Origin: GCA-003244245 sp038276315 | GTDB lineage: Bacteria > Actinomycetota > Actinomycetes > Mycobacteriales > Pseudonocardiaceae | NCBI GenBank assembly: GCA_038276315.1 | Contig: JBBPZY010000088.1 | Span: forward strand, 1 to 26,682 | DNA length: 26,682 bases | Reading direction: 5' to 3' | Part shown: positions 8,153-15,439 of the stretch, in pieces | Numbering within the stretch: the stretch's first letter is position 1 | Layout: each line of letters begins with the position of its first letter | Program-made: the position numbers and the translations under genes | Notes under the pieces: model-generated | The model's input: only the letters and a program-made list of their open reading frames with translations | What the model was told of the DNA's origin: nothing | The model's database searches: none

Positions 8153-8241
8153 TGTACACCACCACAGTCCTTGCCCCGACCTCACGCACAGCGAATCGGA
8201 TCCACACCCATCGGCAACGCGCCGGTGGCAGGATCGGTGGT

Positions 8242-8694
8242 GTGGCCACGATCGCGTTTGAGGACCTGACTCCGGGCACTGTGATTGATCTCGGGGAGGT
8301 CAAGGTCGATCGGGAGGAGATGCTCGCGTTCAACCAGCGGTTCGACCCGCAGCCGTTCCATCTGGACGAGGAGGCGGCGGAGCGGTCGGTGCTCGGCGGG
8401 CTGTGCGCGTCGGGGTGGTTCACCGCGTGCCTGTGGATGCGTGCCTACGTGGACACCGTGCTGGCCGATTCCACCTCGCAGGGCTCGCCGGGTGGTCGTG
8501 AGATGTCGTGGCTCGCGCCGGTGTTCCCGGGGGATCTGCTGCGCATGCAACTTGAGGTCATCGGCGCACGCCGCTCCCGGAGTCGGCCCGGCCTCGGTCT
8601 GCTGGAGATCGTCGGCTCCGCGCATCGCGGCGAGGACTATGTGCTGCGGATGGAGTTCACCGGCATGTTCTCCACCCGCGGCTCAACGCGGTGA
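8242..8694 (+). CDS. MaoC-family hot-dog-fold dehydratase
   Basis: The 150-residue single hot-dog protein carries FNQRFDPQPFHLDEEAA (about residues 30-46), the MaoC/R-hydratase active-site region where D35 and H40 act on the enoyl-CoA double bond, followed by GGLCASGWFTACLWMR. Members hydrate enoyl-CoA thioesters or serve as subunits of larger hydratases; the exact substrate is unknown. I place the start at GTG 8242 because family members begin near the ATIAFEDLTPG segment, although the frame is open back to 8134 across the hairpin region. Only 40 bp separate its stop from the VapB-type antitoxin gene. Confidence 0.85.
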   Translation: MATIAFEDLTPGTVIDLGEVKVDREEMLAFNQRFDPQPFHLDEEAAERSVLGGLCASGWFTACLWMRAYVDTVLADSTSQGSPGGREMSWLAPVFPGDLLRMQLEVIGARRSRSRPGLGLLEIVGSAHRGEDYVLRMEFTGMFSTRGSTR

Positions 8695-8734
8695 TCCAGG
8701 TTCGAGCACGTGCTCCACGTGCCACAGTGTGGGC

Positions 8735-8971
8735 GTGAAGCGGAACCTCACGATCCAGCTCGACGCCGATCTCATCCGGCGGGCGAAGGTGCTCGCCGCC
8801 GAGCGCGGCACGTCCGTCAGCGGCCTGGTGACTCAGCAGATCACCGAGCTGATCGAGGCGCGTGACCGGTACATCTCAGCACGGCAATCGGCGCTGGAGA
8901 TGATGACCGCGGCAGTCGACCGTGGAGGTCGCCGCTGGACCCGGGAAGAATTGCACGCAGAACGGCATTGA
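8735..8971 (+). CDS. VapB-type antitoxin, DUF6364/ribbon-helix-helix-like
   Basis: The 78-residue protein begins KRNLTIQLDADLIRRAKVLA, then ERGTSVSGLVTQQITELIEA, typical of small ribbon-helix-helix-like antitoxins (DUF6364) paired with PIN-domain toxins. The N-terminus would bind the operon promoter as a dimer; the C-terminus (about 45-78) would wrap the toxin. Start choice lies between GTG 8735 and an in-frame GTG at 8729; I chose 8735 because it begins at the conserved KRNLTI. The gene is intact whereas its partner downstream is broken, which would leave an unneeded but harmless antitoxin. Confidence 0.8.
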   Translation: MKRNLTIQLDADLIRRAKVLAAERGTSVSGLVTQQITELIEARDRYISARQSALEMMTAAVDRGGRRWTREELHAERH

Positions 8972-8983
8972 CCAGTACGGCAC

Positions 8984-9424
8984 GTGAGCAGTTTGCCGCC
9001 ACCCAGCGTCACGTTCATCGATACCAACATTCTGATCTACTCGCAGGATACCCACGACGACGCCAAGCACCGGACTGCCGAAACCTGCTCGCGGCGCTGT
9101 GGACATCCGGGCTCGGGATTCTGAGCACTCAAAGTGCTGCAGGAGTTCTACAGCGCCGCGACGCGCAAACTGCGCCCACCGCTGACACCGGCGCAGGCCA
9201 GAAAGGTGGTGCACGACTACAGCGAGTGGTGCCGCGTCGACACCGATCCACTACTCATCCTCTCCGCCAGCCGGCTGTCCGAGAAGCATTCCGTCAATTT
9301 CTGGGATGCGCTGATCATCGAGGCAGCGCTACGCGCCGGCGCCACCGAACTGGTCACCCAGGATCTACCCGATGGTTGCCGGTTCGGCGAGTTGACGGTG
9401 CGCAACCCGTTTGGCGAACAGTAA
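8984..9424 (+). pseudogene. VapC-type PIN-domain toxin, two frameshifts
   Basis: Three frame segments rebuild one PIN-domain ribonuclease of about 145 residues. GTG 8984 opens with VTFIDTNILIYSQD (first metal-binding Asp). Near 9080-9090 the coding continues one frame back as NLLAALWTSGLGILSTQ. At the AAA run 9131-9133 it returns to the original frame as VLQEFYSAATRKLRPP (conserved Glu), then NFWDALIIEAALRAG and ELVTQDLPDG (remaining acidic residues), ending at TAA 9422-9424. One base appears lost and one gained. In the unshifted frame a TGA at about 9122 cuts the protein to about 46 residues. PIN-domain VapC toxins cleave RNA; this copy should be dead if the sequence is right. Confidence 0.8.
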
Positions 9425-9436
9425 GCGCCCCACCCG

Positions 9437-9442
9437 TACAGT
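9437..9442 (+). promoter_or_regulatory. -10 element for leaderless maf
   Basis: TACAGT matches TAnnnT and stands 8 bases before GTG 9451. No ribosome binding site lies between, so maf is probably transcribed from its own start codon and not from the toxin operon upstream. Confidence 0.45.
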
Positions 9443-9450
9443 GCGCTGCC

Positions 9451-10068
9451 GTGCGCCTGATCCTCGCGTCGGCATCCCCCGCCAGGCTCGAGGTGCTCCG
9501 TAGCGCCGGGATCGAGCCGGTGGTGCGGGTGTCCGGAGTGGACGAGGACGCGCTGACCGCCACGCTGACCGATGCGCCGCCGGCGGAGCTGGTCACCGCA
9601 CTGGCTACGGCAAAAGCGCACACCGTCGCGGGGGACATCGCCACCGAGCACCCCAATGCGGTGGTCGTCGGCTGCGACTCGATGCTGCACATCGGTGGCG
9701 AGCTGGTCGGCAAGCCCGGCTGCGCCGACGTCGCGCTGCGGCGCTGGCAGGCGATGGCCGGCGGCACCGGCGAGCTGCTCACCGGGCACGCCGTGGTACG
9801 CCTCGACCAGGGCATCCGCACCGCGACCGCCAGCGGTGCGCAGAGCACGGTCATCCGCTTCAGCACCCCGTCGACGGAGGAGATCGCGGCCTACGTCGGC
9901 ACCGGGGAACCGCTGCAGGTGGCCGGCGGGTTCACCCTGGACGGCCGGGGCGGTTGGTTCGTCGACGGGATCGACGGTGACCCGTCCAGCGTGATCGGCA
10001 TCAGCCTGCCGCTGACCCGGCGGCTGCTCGCCGAGGTGGGGGTGCCCGTGGTGTCGCTATGGTCGTGA
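9451..10068 (+). CDS. maf: Maf-type nucleoside triphosphate pyrophosphatase
   Basis: The 205-residue protein begins RLILASASPARLEVLRSAGI, the hallmark start of Maf enzymes, and carries VVGCDSMLHIGGELVGKP (the acidic substrate/metal loop) and a C-terminal GGWFVDGIDGDPSSVIGISLP. Maf proteins hydrolyse non-canonical or pyrimidine nucleoside triphosphates to monophosphates and pyrophosphate, cleaning nucleotide pools. In M. tuberculosis the ortholog (Rv3282, from memory) lies between accE5 and sseA, in the acyl-CoA carboxylase gene cluster. Here the upstream neighbours are unrelated and the next gene is already the SufE-like one, 55 bp downstream. Confidence 0.92.
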   Translation: MRLILASASPARLEVLRSAGIEPVVRVSGVDEDALTATLTDAPPAELVTALATAKAHTVAGDIATEHPNAVVVGCDSMLHIGGELVGKPGCADVALRRWQAMAGGTGELLTGHAVVRLDQGIRTATASGAQSTVIRFSTPSTEEIAAYVGTGEPLQVAGGFTLDGRGGWFVDGIDGDPSSVIGISLPLTRRLLAEVGVPVVSLWS

Positions 10069-10123
10069 GCCTGTGGCACCGTCAGCAGTATTCACCACAT
10101 CTGGCGAGGAGAGGACATCGACG

Positions 10124-10558
10124 ATGAGCACGCCGGGCACCCTGGCGCCGCGGCTGGCGGAGCTGGCGGAGCTGGCGGAGGAGTTCAGCGAAGTCGACCC
10201 GACCGACCGGCTGCAGCTGCTGGTGGAGCTGGGTGAGGAGCTGCCCGAGCTGCCGCCGCAGCTGACGCACGACTCCATGCAGCGGGTACCGGAGTGCCAG
10301 TCCCCGCTGTTTCTGACCGTCGACGTGGCCGACGACCAGCGGGTGCACCTGTACTTCGATGCACCACCGGAAGCGGTGACCACCCGCGGGCTCGCGGCGA
10401 TCCTGCACACCGGGCTCGACGGTGAACCGGTGGCGACCGTACTGAGCACCCCGGAGGACTTCTACGTCCAGTTCGGGCTGGCCGACGCGGTGAGCCCACT
10501 ACGGCTGCGCGGCGCCGCGGCGATGCTGGCCCGGATCAAACGCGCCGTCCGCGAGTAG
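10124..10558 (+). CDS. sufE: SufE-like sulfur acceptor protein
   Basis: The 144-residue protein contains MQRVPECQSPLFLTVDV, in which Cys58 corresponds to the persulfide-carrying cysteine of SufE (GCQS in E. coli). SufE proteins accept sulfane sulfur from a cysteine desulfurase and pass it to the Fe-S assembly scaffold; in mycobacteria this member is not in the suf operon and its partner is uncertain. The ATG at 10124 has a strong upstream purine stretch, GGAGAGGA. In the tuberculosis layout it follows sseA, a rhodanese sulfurtransferase, which would be a logical sulfur donor; no sseA is found here. accA3 starts 5 bp after its stop, so the two are probably co-transcribed. Confidence 0.88.
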   Translation: MSTPGTLAPRLAELAELAEEFSEVDPTDRLQLLVELGEELPELPPQLTHDSMQRVPECQSPLFLTVDVADDQRVHLYFDAPPEAVTTRGLAAILHTGLDGEPVATVLSTPEDFYVQFGLADAVSPLRLRGAAAMLARIKRAVRE

Positions 10559-10563
10559 GCCGG

Positions 10564-12321
10564 TTGCCCGTGAACGCCCTGCACAAGATCCTCGTCGCCA
10601 ACCGCGGGGAGATCGCCGTTCGGGTGATCCGGGCCTGCCGGGATGCCGGGCTGACCAGTGTCGCCGTGTACGCCGACGGCGACCGCGACGCTCCGTTCGT
10701 CACACTGGCCGACGAGGCGTTCGCGCTGGGCGGAACCACATCCGCGGACAGCTATCTCGACCAGGTCAAGCTGCTCGGCGTCGCGGCCCGCGCCGGCGCC
10801 GACTCGGTGCACCCCGGCTACGGGTTCCTCGCCGAGAACGCCGACTTCGCCCAAGCCGTCATCGACGCCGGGCTGACCTGGATCGGACCGCCGCCGCAGG
10901 CGATCCGGGATCTCGGCGACAAGGTCACCGCCCGCCAGCTCGCCAGCAAGGCAGGTGCGCCGCTGGTTCCAGGCACTAGAGATCCCGTTACCGGGCCGCA
11001 TGAGGTGGTGGCCTTCGCCGCAGAGCACGGGCTGCCGGTAGCCATCAAGGCAGTCTTCGGTGGTGGTGGGCGCGGCCTGAAGGTGGCCCGCACCATCGAG
11101 GAGGTCCCCGAGCTGTTCGACTCCGCGGTGCGCGAGGCCGTTTCGGCGTTCGGACGCGGCGAGTGCTTTGTGGAGCGTTACCTGGACAAGCCGCGCCACG
11201 TCGAGGCGCAGGTGCTGGCCGATCAGCACGGCACCATCGTCATAGTCGGCACCCGGGACTGCACCCTGCAACGCCGCCACCAGAAACTGGTAGAGGAGGC
11301 CCCTGCTCCGTTCCTGTCCGACGAGCAGCGCCACACCATTCATGAGGCGGCCAGGGCGATCTGCGCCGAGGCGGGCTACCTCGGCGCAGGCACTGTCGAG
11401 TTCCTGGTGGGCCTTGACGGCACGATCTCCTTCCTGGAGGTGAACACCCGGCTGCAGGTGGAGCACCCGATTTCGGAGGAGACCACCGGGCTGGACCTGG
11501 TGCGCGAGCAGTTCCGGATCGCGGCCGGCGAAAAGCTGATCGTCACGTCCGACCCGCCACCGCGGGGCCACGCGATCGAGTTCCGAATCAACGCCGAGGA
11601 TCCCGCCCGGGGATTCCTGCCCGTCCCCGGAGTCGTCACGGTGTTCGATCCGCCGTCCGGACCGGGAGTACGGCTCGACGCCGGGGTGCGCGCCGGCAGC
11701 GTTATCAGCGACCAGTTCGACTCGATGCTGGCCAAGCTCATCGTCGTCGGCGCGGATCGCGAGCAGGCTCTGGCGCGGGCCCGGCGGGCGCTGGCCGAGT
11801 TCACCGTCGAGGGGGTGGCGACCGTCATCGGGTTTCACCGGGCGGTCGTGGACGATCCGGCCTTCGCCGCCACCGACGGCGAGCACTTCACCGTGCACAC
11901 CCGGTGGATCGAGACAGAGTTCTCCGCGCCGCTGCAGCCCTACGGCGCCACGCCGGAACTGCCGCCACCGGCGCCGCGGCAGACCGTGGTCGTGGAGGTC
12001 GGCGGTCGGCGGCTGGAGGTCTCGCTGCCGGACGATCTCACCCAGCAGGCGGCCGGTGCCGGCCGGCCCAAGCCCCGCAAGCGCGGCGACCGGGCGGCTG
12101 CCGTATCTGGCGACGCGGTCATCGCGCCGATGCAGGGCACCGTGGTCAAGGTCGCGGTGTCCGAGGGAGACCTAGTCGACGCCGGTGACCTGATCGTGGT
12201 GCTGGAAGCGATGAAAATGGAAAACCCGGTCATCGCGCACCAGGCCGGCACCATCACCGCCCTCACCGCCCGGCCCGGTACCCCAGTCACCCAAGGCACC
12301 GTGCTGTGCACGATCAGCTGA
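10564..12321 (+). CDS. accA3: acyl-CoA carboxylase alpha subunit (biotin carboxylase plus biotin carrier)
   Basis: The 585-residue protein joins a biotin carboxylase (about 1-450) to a biotin carrier domain. Visible motifs are KILVANRGEIAVRVIRA, HPGYGFLAENADFA, the ATP-binding GGGGRGLKVA, EEAPAPFL, and the catalytic SFLEVNTRLQVEHPISEE. The C-terminal EAMKMEN carries the biotinylated lysine at about 551. The subunit carboxylates biotin with ATP and bicarbonate and serves several mycobacterial acetyl-, propionyl- and long-chain acyl-CoA carboxylases that feed fatty and mycolic acid synthesis. It is close in length to M. tuberculosis AccA3. The start may be TTG 10564 or GTG 10570, 5 or 11 bp after sufE. 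The stop overlaps that of convergent glpD by 8 bp. Carboxyltransferase genes are not nearby. Confidence 0.93.
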   Translation: MPVNALHKILVANRGEIAVRVIRACRDAGLTSVAVYADGDRDAPFVTLADEAFALGGTTSADSYLDQVKLLGVAARAGADSVHPGYGFLAENADFAQAVIDAGLTWIGPPPQAIRDLGDKVTARQLASKAGAPLVPGTRDPVTGPHEVVAFAAEHGLPVAIKAVFGGGGRGLKVARTIEEVPELFDSAVREAVSAFGRGECFVERYLDKPRHVEAQVLADQHGTIVIVGTRDCTLQRRHQKLVEEAPAPFLSDEQRHTIHEAARAICAEAGYLGAGTVEFLVGLDGTISFLEVNTRLQVEHPISEETTGLDLVREQFRIAAGEKLIVTSDPPPRGHAIEFRINAEDPARGFLPVPGVVTVFDPPSGPGVRLDAGVRAGSVISDQFDSMLAKLIVVGADREQALARARRALAEFTVEGVATVIGFHRAVVDDPAFAATDGEHFTVHTRWIETEFSAPLQPYGATPELPPPAPRQTVVVEVGGRRLEVSLPDDLTQQAAGAGRPKPRKRGDRAAAVSGDAVIAPMQGTVVKVAVSEGDLVDAGDLIVVLEAMKMENPVIAHQAGTITALTARPGTPVTQGTVLCTIS

Positions 12322-14113
12322 CCGGCGCAAGAAGCTGGGGTCGGGGCTCGGGGGCGGCGCCACGGCGGGCGTCGGCGGTGGAGTCGTTGAGTTGGCGCTG
12401 CGAGTCGCGTTCGGCGGCCACCCGGGCAAGGTAGATCTGCACCTCCCGGTGCCGTGCAGCCGCACTCCAGCCCAGTGCCTCGCCCATCAGGTCGGCGACC
12501 TCAGCGGCGCATGCCTCGCCCCGGTGCGGGTACTCGATCGAGATCCGGGTGCGCCGGGTCAGCACATCCTCCAAGTGCAGGGCTGCTTCGTGGGTGGCGG
12601 CGTACACCACCTCCACCCGGAGGTAATCGGGCGCCTCGCGTAGCGGCGCGAGCAGGTCTCGACGGTCGGCGGCCACGGCCAGCACCTGGTGCACCACCGA
12701 GCCGTAACGGTCCAGAAGGTGCCGTAGCCGGTAGGGATGCAGTCCGTGGCGGGCGGCCAGCGTGTCGGCCTGGTTGACCAGGGCGTGGTAGCCGTCCGCG
12801 CCGAGCAATGGAACCTTGTCGGTGATCGAGGGAGCAACCCGGCCGGGTAGATCGGGCACCGCCGCGTCCACCGCGTCGGCAGCCATCACCCGGTAGGTGG
12901 TGTACTTCCCGCCCGCGATCGCCACCAGGCCGGGCGCCACCCGGGCGACGGCGTGTTCCCGGGACAGCCGCGAGGTCTGCTCGCTCTCGCCGGCCAGCAG
13001 CGGCCGCAAGCCGGCGTAGACACCCTCGATGTCGCTCTCGTTCAGCGGCGTGGCCAGCACCGAGTTCACCGTGTCCAGCAGGTAGTCGATGTCCGCGCGA
13101 GTCGCCGCGGGATGTGCGAGGTCGAGGTTCCAGCCGGTGTCGGTGGTGCCGAGGATCCAATGGCTGCGCCACGGGATGACGAACAGCACCGACGTCGGGG
13201 TGCGCAGGATCAGGCCGCTCTCGGACACGATGCGGTCCCTCGGGACCACAATGTGCACCCCCTTGGAGGCGCGTATCCGGAACCGGCCCCGACCGCCGGA
13301 CAATCGCTGGATCTCATCAGTCCACACCCCGGTGCAGTTGAGCACCGCGTGCGCCTTGACTTCGGTCTCCTCGCCGGTCTCGCAGTCCCGCACCCGGACT
13401 CCGCAGATCCGATCCGCCTCCCGCAGGAAGCCGATGACCTGGGTGGAGCTGCGCACCACCGCGCCGTACTGGGCAGCGGTGCGGGCCACCGTCATGGTGT
13501 GCCGGGCATCGTCGGTGATCGCGTCGTAGTAGCGCACCCCGCCGACGAGGGAGTCGCGGCGCAACGCCGGCGCCAACCGCAGCGCCCCGGCCCGGGTGAG
13601 GTGGCGTTGACCCGGCACTGACCGTGTCCCGCCCAGCGTCTGGTAGAGGGCCAGCCCAGCGGCGACGTAGGGCCGTTCCCAGACGCGGTGGGCCAGCGGG
13701 TACAGGAAGCTCACCGGTTTGACCAGGTGTGGGGCCAGCAGGGTGAGCATCAGCTCCCGCTCGTGCAGGGCCTCCCGCACCAGCCCGAACTCCAGCTGCT
13801 CCAGGTAACGCAGGCCCCCGTGGAACAGCTTCGACGACCGGCTCGACGTGCCCGATGCCAGGTCCCGGGCTTCCACCAGAGCCACCTTCAGACCCCGGGT
13901 TGCGGCGTCCAACGCCGCGCCGGATCCGACCACTCCACCACCGATGACCGCGATGTCGAACTGCTCGTCGGCCAGCCGCTGCCAGTCCGCCGCTCGCTGC
14001 CCCAGACCGAGCTGTCCCGGGGCTGCACCGCCGATGGACTGCCGGGGCTCGCGCTGGGCTTGCTGCACCGGTCGATCCCACCCCCTGCCTGGTACCCGCT
14101 TCGCCTGCTGCAC
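12314..14113 (-). CDS. glpD: glycerol-3-phosphate dehydrogenase, FAD-dependent
   Basis: The 599-residue flavoenzyme oxidises sn-glycerol 3-phosphate to dihydroxyacetone phosphate at the membrane and feeds electrons to quinone. The Rossmann motif GGGVVGSGAALDAATRG begins at about residue 58, followed by DLASGTSSRSSKLFHGGLRY, ASKGVHIVVPRDRI and AIAGGKYTTYRVMA. It closely resembles M. tuberculosis GlpD2, including the C-terminal domain with RISIEYPHRGEACAAEVADL. The start is uncertain: GTG 14113 is the longest choice, but AGGAGG lies 15 bases upstream, too far for ideal use, and an in-frame GTG about 45 bases in is possible. It probably shares a transcript with the MFS gene 51 bp upstream. lpdA, its neighbour in M. 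tuberculosis, is absent. Confidence 0.93.
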   Translation of the reverse strand: MQQAKRVPGRGWDRPVQQAQREPRQSIGGAAPGQLGLGQRAADWQRLADEQFDIAVIGGGVVGSGAALDAATRGLKVALVEARDLASGTSSRSSKLFHGGLRYLEQLEFGLVREALHERELMLTLLAPHLVKPVSFLYPLAHRVWERPYVAAGLALYQTLGGTRSVPGQRHLTRAGALRLAPALRRDSLVGGVRYYDAITDDARHTMTVARTAAQYGAVVRSSTQVIGFLREADRICGVRVRDCETGEETEVKAHAVLNCTGVWTDEIQRLSGGRGRFRIRASKGVHIVVPRDRIVSESGLILRTPTSVLFVIPWRSHWILGTTDTGWNLDLAHPAATRADIDYLLDTVNSVLATPLNESDIEGVYAGLRPLLAGESEQTSRLSREHAVARVAPGLVAIAGGKYTTYRVMAADAVDAAVPDLPGRVAPSITDKVPLLGADGYHALVNQADTLAARHGLHPYRLRHLLDRYGSVVHQVLAVAADRRDLLAPLREAPDYLRVEVVYAATHEAALHLEDVLTRRTRISIEYPHRGEACAAEVADLMGEALGWSAAARHREVQIYLARVAAERDSQRQLNDSTADARRGAAPEPRPQLLAPVS

Positions 14114-14150
14114 GCTACCGCGTGACGGCCTCCTAGACCTTCCCCCAGCA

Positions 14151-14167
14151 TGATCAAACGGTGATCA
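14151..14167. promoter_or_regulatory. paired TGATCA palindromes upstream of glpD
   Basis: TGATCA occurs at 14151-14156 and again at 14162-14167, 11 bp apart from start to start, so both sit on the same face of the helix. The pair lies 38 bp upstream of the glpD start and overlaps the MFS stop codon. Each half is self-palindromic, which suits a dimeric regulator; there is no direct evidence for one. Confidence 0.4.
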
Positions 14168-15370
14168 CTGTGAGGTGCTGCGCATCAGTAACAGGAGCGC
14201 GACGGCGGCGAGGATCGCGACGAGCGCCGCGAACACCATGCCGGCTCCGACGAGACCGAAGGCTCTTGCCGCGGCGCCCTCGCCGATCACCGGGATCGCG
14301 ATACCGACGTAGAGCATCACAAAGTAGCTCGACGTGATCTCACCGCGTTTATCCGGCGGACTCGCACCGGTCACCGCCCCGAGGCCGGCCCGGAAACTCA
14401 TGCCTTGGCCGAGTCCGGCGATGACCGCTCCCACGATGAGCGCCGCGAGCGAACGGACGAGCAGGCTGGTTCCGACCAGGATCATTCCGACGATCAGGCC
14501 GGCACACCCGACCATCAGGGCGCGCTGCTCGCCGATGACCGAGGACAGCGACTGGCCGATCGTCGAGGCGATGAAGACGGAGATCACCACTGCACCGGTG
14601 AGAGCGTGATTGGTGTCGTGCAGCACCGTGGCGAGGAATGCCGGGGAAACCGCGGTGAACAACCCCAGCACCGCGAATCCGGCGAATCCGGCGATCACCG
14701 CTCTGGTGAACACACCGCGCATCTCCCTCGGCACAGTGATCTTCTGTGGCCGCAGGCGCAGCGTGCTGGCACGGCGCACCGGGTCGGTGACGGCCTGCAC
14801 ACCAAGGATTGCTATCACGACGAGCACCAGATCGACGATGAAGCACAGGGTCAGCGGCAGCGGTGCGTACTGCGCCAGGATGCCGGCCAGCAGCGGGCCC
14901 GCGCCGAGACCACCCATGTTCACCGAGGCCGCGATCAGGCTCGCCCGCGCCTTGCCGTCATCAGGAGCGAGGTCCACGATCGTCGCGGTCGCCGTGCCGG
15001 TGAAGATGCCGGCCGACAGACCCGACAGCACCCGGCCGACGAACAACCAGCCCAGCGACCCGGTCAGCAGGAACACGATGGCCGAAAGGGCGGACAGTGC
15101 CAGCCCAGCCTGCAACATCGGTCGCCTGCCCAGCTGATCCGACCAACGCCCGAACAGCAGCAGAGCGGCCGTGACCCCGACCGCGTATGCGGCGAATATC
15201 ACCGTGGTGACCAGCTCGCCGAAGCCGAAGGCCTTCGCATAGAGCGGATACAGCGGGGTGGGCAGCGTGGTGCCCAGCATCGTGACCGCAAAAGCGGCCC
15301 CGATGAGCGCAACGCCGGGCCAGCCGATCACGCCGCGTTCGGGGCGCTGGCGGAGCAGTTGGTTTCCCAT
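14165..15370 (-). CDS. MFS transporter within the glycerol cluster
   Basis: The 401-residue protein has the hydrophobic pattern of a 12-helix major facilitator. Motif A follows helix 2 (GRWSDQLGRRPMLQAG), and there are repeated glycine-rich helices such as GRVLSGLSAGIFTGTATATI. The group contains proton-coupled exporters and sugar or drug transporters, so the substrate is not fixed by sequence. Context suggests glycerol, a glycerol phosphate compound or a related polyol: it is divergent from glpK (69 bp between starts) and lies 51 bp before glpD on the same strand. No glpF channel is present. ATG 15370 is chosen because the MGNQLLRQRPERG start precedes the first helix directly; the frame runs open much further upstream only as antisense of glpK. 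Confidence 0.85.
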   Translation of the reverse strand: MGNQLLRQRPERGVIGWPGVALIGAAFAVTMLGTTLPTPLYPLYAKAFGFGELVTTVIFAAYAVGVTAALLLFGRWSDQLGRRPMLQAGLALSALSAIVFLLTGSLGWLFVGRVLSGLSAGIFTGTATATIVDLAPDDGKARASLIAASVNMGGLGAGPLLAGILAQYAPLPLTLCFIVDLVLVVIAILGVQAVTDPVRRASTLRLRPQKITVPREMRGVFTRAVIAGFAGFAVLGLFTAVSPAFLATVLHDTNHALTGAVVISVFIASTIGQSLSSVIGEQRALMVGCAGLIVGMILVGTSLLVRSLAALIVGAVIAGLGQGMSFRAGLGAVTGASPPDKRGEITSSYFVMLYVGIAIPVIGEGAAARAFGLVGAGMVFAALVAILAAVALLLLMRSTSQ

Positions 15371-15385
15371 GCTGCCCGAACTTCC

Positions 15386-15401
15386 CGGATCCGACGATCC
15401 G
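15386..15401. promoter_or_regulatory. inverted repeat in the MFS/glpK divergent control region
   Basis: CGGATC (15386-15391) and GATCCG (15396-15401) form a perfect 6-bp inverted repeat with a 4-base spacer, in the centre of the only space from which both MFS-glpD and glpK can be transcribed. It is a candidate operator; no regulator gene is adjacent. Confidence 0.45.
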
Positions 15402-15439
15402 CAACCGAGGCGTGACCTAACCACTGATATGGAGGGGCG

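Noticed and set aside
10462..11898. 478-codon minus-strand open frame
   Set aside because: Shadow of accA3, whose biotin carboxylase motifs run through the whole plus strand.
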